DNA of 57,994 nucleotides from Chitinophagaceae bacterium (GTDB lineage Bacteria > Bacteroidota > Bacteroidia > Chitinophagales > Chitinophagaceae), in the NCBI GenBank assembly GCA_020437365.1, contig JAGQWM010000008.1:1-57994 (forward strand). The letters are read 5' to 3'. The translations under genes and the position numbers were made by a program. Below, one piece after another: positions 18,089 through 27,004 of this stretch. The number at the start of each line of letters is the position of its first letter. The stretch's first letter is position 1. The notes beneath the pieces were generated by a model. It was given only the letters and a program-made list of their open reading frames with translations. It had not been told where the DNA came from and ran no database searches.

Positions 18089-19132
18089 ATGTTAACGCCC
18101 ACACCGAATATTCGTAATTACTCTCTCGCAGATCTGGAGAAATATATTGATTCCATCGATGAAAAAAAATTTCGTGCCGCACAGATCTATGAATGGATTT
18201 GGCAAAAAAATGCCAGGCATTTTGATGATATGACTAATATCAGCAAACAATTACGGCAACAACTAAGCGAAAACTTTTCTTTCCCTGCTTTACAAGTTGA
18301 TACCACTCAATTGGCTGCCGACGGCACTATTAAATCTAGATTTAAAACACATGACGGACATCTAGTTGAAGGTGTTTTAATTCCAACCACTAACAGGTAC
18401 ACCGCTTGTGTGTCTTCGCAAATAGGCTGTTCCTTGAGTTGTAAATTTTGTGCTACCGGTTATATGGATAGAAAAAGGAACCTCAACTTCGATGAAATTT
18501 ATGACCAGGTTGCTTTCTTAAATCAACAATCGGAAAAAAAATATGGTAAAAAACTCAGCAATATTGTGTACATGGGCATGGGTGAGCCTTTATTAAACTA
18601 TCGGCATGTTTTAAAATCCATTGAACGCATTACGGCCGAAGATGGTATGGCGATGAGTCCCAGGAGAATTACCGTTTCTACTGCCGGTGTAGCGAAAGCT
18701 ATTAAGAAATTGGGCGATGACAAAGTAAGATTCAAACTGGCTTTATCCTTACATGCTGCCAACGATCGAAAGCGCCACGATATTATGCCCATCAATGATA
18801 CCAATAAGATTCAATCGCTGGTGGAGGCCATCAATTATTATTACCAACAAACCCGCAATGCTGTGACTTTCGAATATATTTTATTCAAAGATTTTAATGA
18901 CAGCCAGAAAGATGCCGATGAATTGATAAAGATTTACAGGCAGGTACCCGCCGATCTTGTCAATATCATTGAATATAACCCGATAGAATTTGCACAATTT
19001 CAAAAGCCGGACGAAGATAAAATGCAGGCCTTTATGCTTTACCTGGGCAAACACAGGGTCAATGCCAGGCTACGACGCAGCCGCGGCAAAGACATTGATG
19101 CCGCTTGTGGCCAATTGGCCATTAAAAAATAA
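18089..19132 (+). CDS. rlmN: 23S rRNA (A2503-C2) / tRNA (A37-C2) methyltransferase
   Basis: Radical SAM methyltransferase of about 347 residues. The CxxxCxxC cluster motif is seen in CSLSCKFCATG. Other signatures are IYEWIWQKNARHFDDMTNISK in the N-terminal domain, NIVYMGMGEPLLNY, RRITVSTAGV and LALSLHAANDRKR. The second catalytic cysteine lies near the C-terminus (DIDAACGQLA). The start at 18089 is chosen because the promoter box at 18074 lies downstream of the ATG at 18053. Confidence 0.95.
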   Translation: MLTPTPNIRNYSLADLEKYIDSIDEKKFRAAQIYEWIWQKNARHFDDMTNISKQLRQQLSENFSFPALQVDTTQLAADGTIKSRFKTHDGHLVEGVLIPTTNRYTACVSSQIGCSLSCKFCATGYMDRKRNLNFDEIYDQVAFLNQQSEKKYGKKLSNIVYMGMGEPLLNYRHVLKSIERITAEDGMAMSPRRITVSTAGVAKAIKKLGDDKVRFKLALSLHAANDRKRHDIMPINDTNKIQSLVEAINYYYQQTRNAVTFEYILFKDFNDSQKDADELIKIYRQVPADLVNIIEYNPIEFAQFQKPDEDKMQAFMLYLGKHRVNARLRRSRGKDIDAACGQLAIKK

Positions 19133-19309
19133 TTCCGTCCGTTTATACTTTATTTACCCTTGTTTTTCAATTGCTCTTAAACTTTCAAGGCTGCAACAAG
19201 TCAGTAGAACTGTTATTTTATTTTAACAATTTTTGTCGCAAGTGAAAAAACAGAAAGGCGTCAAAAAAAGCAGAACAAAAATTTTTAACTCCTATTCAAA
19301 TTATTAGCA

Positions 19310-19963
19310 ATGAAAAAAATATTCTTATCCGCCGTTATTGTGTCAATGGCGTTGGCAGTAAATGCCCAAACGATTCCCGATAGAAAAATGGACAAAACTT
19401 TTCATCATCAAGATATGCGCAAAGGCCATCGAATGGACCTGCAAAAACTGAATCTCACCGATGCCCAAAAAGCACAATTCAAAGCACAACGTGAAGATTT
19501 CAAAAATAAAATGGCCGCATTAAAAAAAGAAGACAACATTACCGTAAAGGAATGGAGAACAAAAATGCAAGCTTTGCGCCAGGAAAATAAAACAAAAACA
19601 GAAAGCATTTTTACTCCCGAACAAAAAGATCAATTGAAAAAAATGCAAGCCGAACGGCAGCAAAAAAGAAAAGAGATGATGCAGAAAAAAGGTGAGAAAA
19701 TGAAAAAGGCTTTGAATTTGACAGACGCACAGTCCAAGCAATTGAAAGACCAGCGGGAAGCAACACAAAAGCAAATGAAAGCCATTAAAGAAAACGATCA
19801 AATGACGCCTGCACAAAAAAAAGAAGCTATACAACAACTGATGAAATCAAGCCATGAAAAAAGAAAGTCCATTTTTACGGAAGAACAAAAACAAAAAATG
19901 AAAGATATGCGGCAACATAAACCACAGGATAAAAAAGTGAAGCCACAGACTGATAAATCATAA
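19310..19963 (+). CDS. Secreted LTXXQ (Spy/CpxP-like) protein
   Basis: Exported, highly charged protein of 217 residues with a signal peptide ending in VNAQ. It contains LTXXQ-like motifs: LNLTDAQKAQFKAQRE near residue 45 and LNLTDAQSKQLKDQRE near residue 140, plus FTPEQKDQLKKM and FTEEQKQKMKDM. The rest is lysine/glutamine/methionine-rich helix, probably coiled coil. Spy and CpxP proteins with this motif act as periplasmic chaperones or envelope-stress sensors; that role is inferred here. It is monocistronic and followed by a strong terminator. Confidence 0.8.
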   Translation: MKKIFLSAVIVSMALAVNAQTIPDRKMDKTFHHQDMRKGHRMDLQKLNLTDAQKAQFKAQREDFKNKMAALKKEDNITVKEWRTKMQALRQENKTKTESIFTPEQKDQLKKMQAERQQKRKEMMQKKGEKMKKALNLTDAQSKQLKDQREATQKQMKAIKENDQMTPAQKKEAIQQLMKSSHEKRKSIFTEEQKQKMKDMRQHKPQDKKVKPQTDKS

Positions 19964-19983
19964 TTTCCTCCATCAATACATCC

Positions 19984-20018
19984 AAAGCACTTTTGCATTA
20001 GCGAAGGTGCTTTTTTTT
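19984..20018 (+). terminator. Rho-independent terminator
   Basis: A 13-pair stem (AAAGCACTTTTGC with GCGAAGGTGCTTT, including two G-U pairs) with an ATTA loop, followed by eight T. It ends the LTXXQ gene. Confidence 0.85.
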
Positions 20019-20041
20019 ATAAGTTGAGCAGTCTAAGTTTG

Positions 20042-20049
20042 TATCTTTG
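20042..20049 (+). promoter_or_regulatory. Promoter box TATCTTTG
   Basis: Perfect TAnnTTTG with a TTG 15 bases upstream at 20024-20026, on the far side of the terminator. It would give a leader of about 30 bases before the ATG at 20086. Confidence 0.6.
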
Positions 20050-20085
20050 CAGCTATCACTGTTGAAAAATAGTAAATAATTGCAC

Positions 20086-21036
20086 ATGAAAAAAAAGAGT
20101 ACCGACAATTTCAGCAAGTTTGCCAAAAAGCAATCCAACGCTGCCATTAAAGAAAAATACAAGCAGGAAAAAAGAAAGTACAACAAGGAGAAACAAGCAT
20201 TTTTTGCCAAGAAAAAAGCCGAGGAAAAATTCGGAAAAACGGTTGTAGATAAAAATCAAACGGTACCAACTCCTACCACTAATGCGGCCGTTCAAAAAAG
20301 AAAAATAACCAATGAAAAAATGCCGTTGAATAAATTCCTGGCACATGCCGGCATTTGTGGACGCAGAGAAGCTGCTGCTTTTGTAAAACAAGGGCAAGTC
20401 AAGGTCAATGGAAATCTTGTAACCGAGCCCGGATATAAAGTCAATCATAATGACGAGATAAAATATAACGGCAAAAAGATTTTTCTCACCAAAAACCTAG
20501 TCTATATTTTATTGAACAAACCGAAAGATTACATAACCACAACAGCCGATCCGCAAGGAAGAAAAACCGTATTGAGCCTGATACAACGAGCTACAAAAGA
20601 AAGAGTATATCCTGTAGGCAGGTTAGACAGAAATACCTCCGGCGTTTTATTATTTACAAATGATGGCGAACTGGCACAAAAACTGACGCATCCCAGTCAT
20701 GAAATTAAAAAAGTGTACCAGGTTACATTAGATAAAGCACTGACTAAAGCTGATTTTGAAAAAATCCTATTGGGTATTCAATTAGAAGATGGCCTCATCA
20801 AAGCCGATGCACTGGCTTATTCTGATACCCGTGATAAAAAACAAATCGGTATTGAAATTCATAGTGGACGCAACAGGATTGTCCGAAGAATATTTGAATC
20901 ATTAGGCTATACAGTCAAAAACCTTGACCGGGTCATTTTTGCAGGATTAACAAAAAAAAATATTGAAAGAGGGAAATGGCGGTTTCTGCAGGAAAAAGAA
21001 ATCCGGGATTTAAAACATTTTACCAAAGGCAAATAA
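20086..21036 (+). CDS. Pseudouridine synthase, RsuA/RluB family
   Basis: About 316 residues. A lysine-rich N-terminal extension (about 80 residues) precedes an S4 RNA-binding domain (MPLNKFLAHAGICGRREAAAFVKQG) and a catalytic domain with the Asp-containing motif GRLDRNTSGVLLFTNDGELA. The C-terminal IHSGRNRIVRRIFESLGYTV is typical of the RluB/E/F group, which modify 23S rRNA. The exact target base cannot be read from the sequence. The start is the ATG at 20086; the frame extends two codons up to a TTG. A second, RluA-type pseudouridine synthase follows 28 bases later. Confidence 0.9.
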   Translation: MKKKSTDNFSKFAKKQSNAAIKEKYKQEKRKYNKEKQAFFAKKKAEEKFGKTVVDKNQTVPTPTTNAAVQKRKITNEKMPLNKFLAHAGICGRREAAAFVKQGQVKVNGNLVTEPGYKVNHNDEIKYNGKKIFLTKNLVYILLNKPKDYITTTADPQGRKTVLSLIQRATKERVYPVGRLDRNTSGVLLFTNDGELAQKLTHPSHEIKKVYQVTLDKALTKADFEKILLGIQLEDGLIKADALAYSDTRDKKQIGIEIHSGRNRIVRRIFESLGYTVKNLDRVIFAGLTKKNIERGKWRFLQEKEIRDLKHFTKGK

Positions 21037-21064
21037 AACACTCCTTTGGGGAAAATAATTTTTC

Positions 21065-21793
21065 ATGAATTTATCAAAACTCATCATTGCAGAAAATGAA
21101 AATTGGGTGGCTTTGAATAAGCCTTCGGGCTTGCTTTCCATCCCTGACAGAAAAGGATTGGAACCTTCTTTAAAATCATTGTTGCTCGAAAAATTTGAAA
21201 TCATTTTTACCGTGCATCGCCTCGACAAAGAAACCAGTGGCATCATCCTATTTGCTAAAAATGAGGCCATACACAAACATTTATCCATGCAATTTGAAAA
21301 GAGAACTATCACAAAAAAATACACAGGATTGGTCATCGGTTCTCCTACTGAAAAAAGTGGTCAAATTAATAAACCCATTACTGCCCATCATTCAAAAAAA
21401 GGCCAAATGGTTGTGCACCATAGTGGGAAAGATTCCATTACCGATTATACGGTTGTTGAAGATTTTGGCATTTGTTCCCTGGTAGATTTTCAGATTCATT
21501 CTGGCCGTACGCATCAAATCAGGGTGCACATGAAAGAACTCGGCCATCCGATTGTTTGCGATAGTTTGTATGGTGATGGAAAACCGATTTTTATTTCTTC
21601 TCTCAAAAAAAAATACAATTTATCCAAAGACGAATTAGCAGAACGGCCCATCCTGAACCGCCTGGCATTACATGCACGGCAACTTTCTTTTTCAGACCTT
21701 TCTACACAAATTTTTACTCTGGAAGCACCTTTGCACAAAGACATGAAAGCAACTTTGCAACAATTGAGAAAGAGAATGAAACCTGTAAAATAG
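21065..21793 (+). CDS. Pseudouridine synthase, RluA family
   Basis: 242 residues, no S4 domain. The catalytic motif HRLDKETSGIILFAKNE is present, with ALNKPSGLLSIPDR before it and QIHSGRTHQIRVHMKELGHPIVCDSLYGD after it, in the family order. It probably makes pseudouridine in rRNA or tRNA. Likely co-transcribed with the preceding pseudouridine synthase. The stop is one base from the convergent OsmC gene. Confidence 0.92.
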   Translation: MNLSKLIIAENENWVALNKPSGLLSIPDRKGLEPSLKSLLLEKFEIIFTVHRLDKETSGIILFAKNEAIHKHLSMQFEKRTITKKYTGLVIGSPTEKSGQINKPITAHHSKKGQMVVHHSGKDSITDYTVVEDFGICSLVDFQIHSGRTHQIRVHMKELGHPIVCDSLYGDGKPIFISSLKKKYNLSKDELAERPILNRLALHARQLSFSDLSTQIFTLEAPLHKDMKATLQQLRKRMKPVK

Positions 21794-21794
21794 T

Positions 21795-22193
21795 TTATTG
21801 AATTTCCACTTTATAATGAATGTCGCTGTTTTTTTTAAGCATTGCAGCTACACCACAATATTTTTCTAAAGACAGATCAATTGCTTTGCGAAATTTTGTT
21901 TCGTTCGATGCATCCATTTTAATGCGATAGGTTAAGGAAATATCTTTATATACTTTAGGATGTTCTTCCACCTGTTCGGCTTCCGACACAATCGTAAAAT
22001 CAGAGAATTCAACTTTCATTTTCTGTAAAATATCTACTACATCAATGCCGGAGCAAGCGGCCAAACCTGCCAATAGTAAGGCTTTGGGGCCATACCCGTT
22101 GTGTTGGCTGCCGTCCAGTTGAATGATGTTTTTTCCTAAAGCACTTTCAAATTCATGTGCTTGTTTCCAGCTTGTAATGGTAGTCGTTGTCAT
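21795..22193 (-). CDS. OsmC-family peroxiredoxin-like protein
   Basis: 132 residues. OsmC/Ohr fold proteins reduce organic hydroperoxides with two cysteines. Here one is in the conserved LLAGLAACSGIDVVDILQKM helix and the second is in LEKYCGVAAML, matching the family arrangement. It overlaps the CDF transporter gene by four bases (ATGA) and so is the last gene of a minus-strand unit. Whether the substrate is a peroxide is inference. Confidence 0.88.
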   Translation of the reverse strand: MTTTTITSWKQAHEFESALGKNIIQLDGSQHNGYGPKALLLAGLAACSGIDVVDILQKMKVEFSDFTIVSEAEQVEEHPKVYKDISLTYRIKMDASNETKFRKAIDLSLEKYCGVAAMLKKNSDIHYKVEIQ

Positions 22194-23176
22194 GCTATAC
22201 TATGTTTTTTATTTTGTGAAATATTTTTTAATGTCCATGCAATTGATTTTTCGAACGGATGTTTTCTTTCAGGGCAATTCTTTTTATCGCAGATTTTACA
22301 TTGAAAAGTTTTACAACCATCAGCATGGACAAATAATTCGAAAGATTCTCCAAAGTTATTGCGAATCAATTCGGCTAAAGCATCTACTTCATCATGTGCT
22401 TCATTGACATTTAAAAACCAGGGTACGGTCAGGTGACAATCGACATGCAATACAGTGCCGTATTTGATAACCCTCAGATTGTGTAAGTCCACCCAATTTT
22501 CCTGTCGGTTGGCATTTAAAATAGCCACCATTTTCGTGAGCAGTTGCTCATCTGCTTTATCCATAATGCCGGCAATTGAGCTACGCAAAATTTTAACCGC
22601 CGTAAAAATTATATATACAGCAATCAAAATGGCGATGGCACTATCCAACCATTTCAAATTGGTAAAATACAAAATGGCCAAGCCAAGGATAATACCAACC
22701 GTAGAAAGTGTATCTGATTGTAAATGTTTGCCACTGGCCAATAATGCCATGGAACGGTTTTTTCGTGCTGTCCTAACACAAATGGTTCCCAAAATAAAAT
22801 TAACTACAGCCGTAATGAAGATTAAAATAATGCCATAATCCAATCGTTGCAATGCTACCGGATGAATTAAATGCTGAATGGCTTTATAAATAATTATAAC
22901 ACCGGCCGAACCAATCATTGTACCCTCGATAGCAGAGGAAATATATTCTGCTTTTCCATGTCCATAAGGATGGTCTTCATCCCTGGGTTTGGCTGCTATG
23001 TACAAACTGTATAAACCAATAAAACCGGCAGATACGTTGACGATGCTTTCCAGTGCATCGGTCAAAATAGCAACGGAATGTGTGGCAAAATAGGCGACAA
23101 ATTTTACTACCAACAAAAGAATAGAAATGCCGGCGACCCATTTTTGCACCTTGAGGTTTTGATATTCTGTTTTCAC
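22190..23176 (-). CDS. Cation diffusion facilitator (divalent metal efflux) transporter
   Basis: 328-residue inner-membrane transporter with about six helices. Helix II carries the HSVAILTDALESIVN metal site, and helix V carries HLQSDTLSTVGI in place of HxxxD-type ligands (H-x3-D is present). DEDHPYGHGKAEY is the typical loop. The C-terminal cytoplasmic domain has extra cysteines and histidines (CKTFQCKICDKKNCPERKHPF), probably an added metal-binding tail. Metal specificity is not evident. It overlaps osmC-like by four bases and follows the LptF/G gene by two. Confidence 0.92.
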   Translation of the reverse strand: MKTEYQNLKVQKWVAGISILLLVVKFVAYFATHSVAILTDALESIVNVSAGFIGLYSLYIAAKPRDEDHPYGHGKAEYISSAIEGTMIGSAGVIIIYKAIQHLIHPVALQRLDYGIILIFITAVVNFILGTICVRTARKNRSMALLASGKHLQSDTLSTVGIILGLAILYFTNLKWLDSAIAILIAVYIIFTAVKILRSSIAGIMDKADEQLLTKMVAILNANRQENWVDLHNLRVIKYGTVLHVDCHLTVPWFLNVNEAHDEVDALAELIRNNFGESFELFVHADGCKTFQCKICDKKNCPERKHPFEKSIAWTLKNISQNKKHSIA

Positions 23177-23178
23177 AT

Positions 23179-24633
23179 TCAGGTTTTAGACACACCTTTG
23201 TGTGATGAAAAAAAACGTTTGATTGCCTGCCCCAACCTATTGTAAAATTCTTTATTGAACAACTGCGAATCCCGCATGGCTTTCCAGGTAAGAAAAATAC
23301 CAATTGGGATGAGGACAAAACTTGCCAACCACATACCGCCAAAAGGCGACATCGTATTTTCTTTGGCAAATTTTTCGCCTACCGTACTCGAAAAATAAAA
23401 TAACATAAAAAATACAATGGCAAAAATAAGTGGTGTTCCCAAACCGCCTTTACGTATGATAGCCCCCAAAGGAGCTCCTATTAAAAACAAAATAATACAA
23501 GCCAGTGATAATACTATTTTTCGATGCCATTCTATTTTATGTTCCCGGATATTTCTTTCCTTATCATGCAAAATGGTTTGTAAAGATTCCACAGAAGGAA
23601 TTAATGTAGAAACAATTGCCGCCAGTTTTTGATCAATGATGGACCTTGCCGAATCCGGCAACATGGATGCAAAATCCTTTTTCGTAAGTTGAATATTGGC
23701 CGCACTTAATTTTTGCCGGCTTGAATCAGGCATTTTGGCAAAATAAAATTGATTGAACAATCCTTCTGCTCCCCGGGCTTCTTCGTGTTGCAAATCTTTT
23801 TCCAATGAATCAATAGACACTTCTAATTGCCGCATGCTGAACATCTTGGCATTATTCTTATTCAAACTATCGGCCGTGCGATTACTAAATCCTAAAGAAC
23901 TCAGGTCAAATTGTTTTTGTAATTCTTTAAATCCAATGCGGATAAATTCAGTATTTTGATTGCCGCCATAAGCATTCCCTCGTTCCTGGTACCGCCAACC
24001 ATCTTTTAAATTGAATTCTAAAAACCTTTTGTTTTTAGACACCCGCATGACGCCAGATTTTGCAATGATAAAATTATCCTGCAACTGATTATCCTGTTCG
24101 TAGATGATGATGTCTTTGACAACACTATCATTTTTTTCTTTTGTACCAATTTTAATGGCATAATTAGGAATCTTATCATAAAATACGCCTTCTTTCAAAT
24201 CGAATGCAGGTTTGGCAAAAACAATATCACCCAATAAAGTCCGGGCTTTCAGGTTGGCCACCGGAATGACATAATTGGCAAATAAAAATGCCATGATTGC
24301 AATTACACTACTCACCACAAAAATGGGACGCATAAATCGCAATAATGAAATGCCGGCAGATTTGATAGCCACCAATTCAAAACTTTCGCCAAGATTACCA
24401 AAAGTCATCAGCGATGATAATAAAATAGACAATGGCAATGCCAATGGTACCAAGACTGCACTTTGATACAATATAAATTCAAAGATTACACCTGTGGCAA
24501 TGCCTTTCCCTACAAAATCATCGATGTAGAGCCAAAAAAACTGCATGATGAGTACCAGCAGCACAATAAAAAAAGTAGCTGCAAAAGGACCCAAAAATGC
24601 CCTTATAATTAATTTGTCAAGTTTTTTGAACAC
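23179..24633 (-). CDS. LptF/LptG-family (YjgP/YjgQ) permease
   Basis: 484-residue membrane protein of the lipopolysaccharide-export ABC transporter family. The N-terminal FKKLDKLIIRAFLGPFAATF and the helix LPLSILLSSLMTFGNLGESFELVAIKSAG are diagnostic, as is the C-terminal CIILFLIGAPLGAIIRKGGLG. A large periplasmic domain lies between (about residues 135-370), with a coiled-coil-like insertion. The start is GTG at 24633, supported by the family N-terminus and absence of a nearby ATG. It heads a unit with the CDF and OsmC genes, spaced by two bases and overlapping by four. Confidence 0.88.
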   Translation of the reverse strand: MFKKLDKLIIRAFLGPFAATFFIVLLVLIMQFFWLYIDDFVGKGIATGVIFEFILYQSAVLVPLALPLSILLSSLMTFGNLGESFELVAIKSAGISLLRFMRPIFVVSSVIAIMAFLFANYVIPVANLKARTLLGDIVFAKPAFDLKEGVFYDKIPNYAIKIGTKEKNDSVVKDIIIYEQDNQLQDNFIIAKSGVMRVSKNKRFLEFNLKDGWRYQERGNAYGGNQNTEFIRIGFKELQKQFDLSSLGFSNRTADSLNKNNAKMFSMRQLEVSIDSLEKDLQHEEARGAEGLFNQFYFAKMPDSSRQKLSAANIQLTKKDFASMLPDSARSIIDQKLAAIVSTLIPSVESLQTILHDKERNIREHKIEWHRKIVLSLACIILFLIGAPLGAIIRKGGLGTPLIFAIVFFMLFYFSSTVGEKFAKENTMSPFGGMWLASFVLIPIGIFLTWKAMRDSQLFNKEFYNRLGQAIKRFFSSHKGVSKT

Positions 24634-24674
24634 TTATCTTTATTGCCTGTTAGTGATGGACTAAATTATTTTGA

Positions 24675-25286
24675 ATGAGTGCAACAAAAATAAGGCTTTC
24701 GCCAAAGGAGTTAGAATTGTTTACAAAAGACGATTGGATTTTAACAAAGAATACCATTCTCAAAAAAATAGAACATTTCCTGGGAGATGTACATGTGCAA
24801 CAAAAAAAGATCATTGATGAAGTACAGCAACAGTTGCCGGAAGAATGGGTTCGGTCTTCGGCCAAAATTTCAAAAGGAGAATATTATAAAGAGCTTCCTT
24901 ATCGCATTTTGGATTTCCCGAAAGTTTTTACACCCAAAGCCATCCTTGCTATTCGTACCATGTTTTGGTGGGGACATTATTTCAGCGTCACTCTACATCT
25001 TTCCGGTGCATATAAAAATCAATTTACGCCATCTATTCAAAAAGCATATCCATTGCTGGCCCGGCACCATTTTTTTCTTTGTGTAAATGACGACCAATGG
25101 GAACATCATTTTGCCGAAGGCAATTACAAGTCCATCCATCAATTATCAGAAAAAACATTTATCGACAATATGGCGCAAAAAGATTTTTGCAAAATAGCCT
25201 GCAGGATTCCTTTACAGGAATTGGATACAACAGCTACATTCTTACTGTCGCAATTCAAACTGATAGTGGAAATAGTAATGGACTAG
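24675..25286 (+). CDS. Conserved-looking protein of unknown function
   Basis: 203 residues, soluble, no signal peptide. Not recognised. Rich in aromatic residues, with notable segments YKELPYRILDFPKVFTPKAI, RTMFWWGHYFSVTLHLSG and FFLCVNDDQWEHHFAEGNYK. It is divergent from the LptF/G gene, and its last four bases overlap the end of the convergent START-like gene. Codon use and length support a real gene; no function can be assigned. Confidence 0.75.
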   Translation: MSATKIRLSPKELELFTKDDWILTKNTILKKIEHFLGDVHVQQKKIIDEVQQQLPEEWVRSSAKISKGEYYKELPYRILDFPKVFTPKAILAIRTMFWWGHYFSVTLHLSGAYKNQFTPSIQKAYPLLARHHFFLCVNDDQWEHHFAEGNYKSIHQLSEKTFIDNMAQKDFCKIACRIPLQELDTTATFLLSQFKLIVEIVMD

Positions 25287-25660
25287 GCACCCAGCCGGTG
25301 AAAGAGTTCTTTTACCTGGAAATCCCAGAGATTGCTTTGATCTTTAATATCCCCTTTTTCGGCAAAATCGCTAATGACCAAAATGGTCTGGTTGGTAATT
25401 TCTGATTTATCAATCCGGAATTCAAAATATTCTTCTTTGGGGGCGGTATCCCAGTGGAAACGGATAAACTTATCTAATTCTTTCTCCACCACATTGGCTT
25501 TTTCCATAGAACCACTCCAACCAAAATAAAATACCCCGTCTTTTTCATCTACTTTATCGGCAAACCACTCACCCAGTCCTGACGGTGTAGCCAGAAATTC
25601 ATATAAAATAGTGGGTGAACAGCGTACCGGAAATTCTAATGTATAAAGTTGTTTACTCAT
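25283..25660 (-). CDS. START-like (SRPBCC) domain protein
   Basis: 125-residue single-domain protein. The start KQLYTLEFPVRCSPTILYEFLATPSGLGEWFADKV resembles AHA1/START-like folds that bind hydrophobic ligands; FIRFHWDTAPKEEYFEFRI and TILVISDFAE fit the strands. Close relatives are common in Bacteroidota and are of unknown ligand. Its 3' end overlaps the unknown gene on the other strand by four bases. Confidence 0.8.
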   Translation of the reverse strand: MSKQLYTLEFPVRCSPTILYEFLATPSGLGEWFADKVDEKDGVFYFGWSGSMEKANVVEKELDKFIRFHWDTAPKEEYFEFRIDKSEITNQTILVISDFAEKGDIKDQSNLWDFQVKELFHRLGA

Positions 25661-25967
25661 GCTTATTCTCTCTATAAAATCTTTACGTTAGTTGCAATAA
25701 TAGAAAATTATTCATTTCCCCAATTTTTTTTAGGGAATATTTTTTGGAGAATCCTCCTTTCTATGCAGCCATATTAAAATAATTCCATCCGAGAATCGTT
25801 AACAGATTGTCAATTTTTTTTGGCTTGAACTGTCAATTGGCGTAAATTGCCTTGAAGTTCAATTAGTTCTGAGCTACCAATGAAACCAAAATGGGTATTT
25901 TTTAGGTTGAAGTCACCAATATCATCCTTTTCTAACCTTTCGAATATACCATTGCAAAACAATACCT
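25661..25967. other. Intergenic region upstream of rpoD, with possible leader structure
   Basis: 307 bases without a gene. At 25825-25862 there is a nested inverted repeat: TTGAACT/AGTTCAA outside, CAATT/AATTG inside. A TAACCTTTCG stretch about 40 bases before the rpoD start partly resembles the promoter box. The direction of promoters here is not clear. Confidence 0.4.
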
Positions 25968-26843
25968 ATGAGTATGAGACAACTCAAGATCACGAAGTCG
26001 ATTACGAATCGTGAATCTCAAAGCCTTGAGAAATACCTCCAGGAGATCGGCAAAGTCGAACTCATTTCTCCCGAAGAAGAGGTAAGATTAGCCACTTTAA
26101 TTAAACAAGGCGACCAGCAAGCACTGGAAAAACTTACGAAGGCCAACCTTCGTTTTGTCGTGTCCGTGGCCAAACAATATCAAAATCAAGGCCTTTCGCT
26201 GCCCGACCTCATCAATGAAGGCAATCTTGGATTGATAAAAGCCGCCCGCCGCTTCGATGAAACCCGGGGCTTCAAATTCATTTCTTATGCTGTTTGGTGG
26301 ATTCGACAGAGCATTTTACAGTCATTGGCCGAGCAAGCCAGGATTGTCCGTTTGCCGCTCAATAAAGTAGGCCTGACCAATCGTATCCAAAAAGCGTATT
26401 CCCAATTGGAACAGCAGTTCGAAAGAGAGCCTACAGCTGAAGAACTGGCCGACCTGTTGGAAATGGACCTGGAAGAAATAAAAACAACATTGGCCACACA
26501 TTCCCGCCACGTCAGTATGGATTCTCCCCTTTCCGAAGGCGAAGAAAATACACTGATCGATGTATTGGAAAATACAAACGCCAAAAAAACCGATGAAGAA
26601 CTGACTCACAAAGAATCGCTGAAAAAAGAAATAGACCGAAGCCTGAAAACACTCACCGAAAGGCAAAGAGAAGTCATTTGTTATTTCTTCGGCATTGGCG
26701 TGGACCATCCTTTGAGTTTAGAAGATATAGGTGAACGATATTGCCTTACCCGTGAAAGGGTACGGCAAATTAAAGACAAGGCCATTTCCAAATTGAAAGC
26801 CTCGAACCAGTGCCAGATGCTGAAAACCTATTTAGGAACTTAA
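25968..26843 (+). CDS. rpoD: Primary RNA polymerase sigma factor (RpoD/SigA type)
   Basis: 291-residue sigma-70 factor; short because Bacteroidota primary sigma factors lack the large region 1.1. The N-terminus [18 protein letters not shown] is characteristic of the phylum. Region 2 is seen in [39 protein letters not shown], which includes the -10 recognition helix, and region 4 in [16 protein letters not shown] and [18 protein letters not shown]. Start may be 25968 or the second ATG at 25974; the latter gives the usual family N-terminus. It is the protein expected to read the TAnnTTTG boxes in this window. Confidence 0.95.
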   Translation: MSMRQLKITKSITNRESQSLEKYLQEIGKVELISPEEEVRLATLIKQGDQQALEKLTKANLRFVVSVAKQYQNQGLSLPDLINEGNLGLIKAARRFDETRGFKFISYAVWWIRQSILQSLAEQARIVRLPLNKVGLTNRIQKAYSQLEQQFEREPTAEELADLLEMDLEEIKTTLATHSRHVSMDSPLSEGEENTLIDVLENTNAKKTDEELTHKESLKKEIDRSLKTLTERQREVICYFFGIGVDHPLSLEDIGERYCLTRERVRQIKDKAISKLKASNQCQMLKTYLGT

Positions 26844-26925
26844 TTTTTTCTAACTAAAATAAATAACTGATATAATACATTTACACTTTTCGATTTTATC
26901 ATCCTGAACTTCCTGAACGAATTTG

Positions 26926-26933
26926 TATCTTTG
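26926..26933 (+). promoter_or_regulatory. Promoter box TATCTTTG of ffh
   Basis: Perfect TAnnTTTG. Upstream, TCCTGAAC occurs twice (26902-26909 and 26911-26918). The expected start lies just before a strong hairpin, about 65 bases upstream of the ffh ATG. Confidence 0.6.
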
Positions 26934-26943
26934 CAAAGTTTTT

Positions 26944-26972
26944 AAAAAGTGAACTACCTTGGTTCACTTTTT
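26944..26972 (+). terminator. Terminator-like hairpin in ffh leader
   Basis: AAAAAGTGAAC pairs perfectly with GTTCACTTTTT over 11 bases around a seven-base loop. It lies between the ffh promoter box and the ffh ATG. It could be the rpoD terminator, an attenuator, or a 5' stabilising stem. The T run belongs to the stem and is followed by GACATTTTG, so it is not a classic terminator tail. Confidence 0.55.
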
Positions 26973-27004
26973 GACATTTTGCGAATAGAAAACTTAACAG
27001 ATAC

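Noticed and set aside
19408..19837. Phe/Cys/Leu-rich minus-strand frames opposite the LTXXQ gene
   Set aside because: Reverse complement of lysine-rich codons; looks membrane-like only because AAA/AAG become TTT/CTT.
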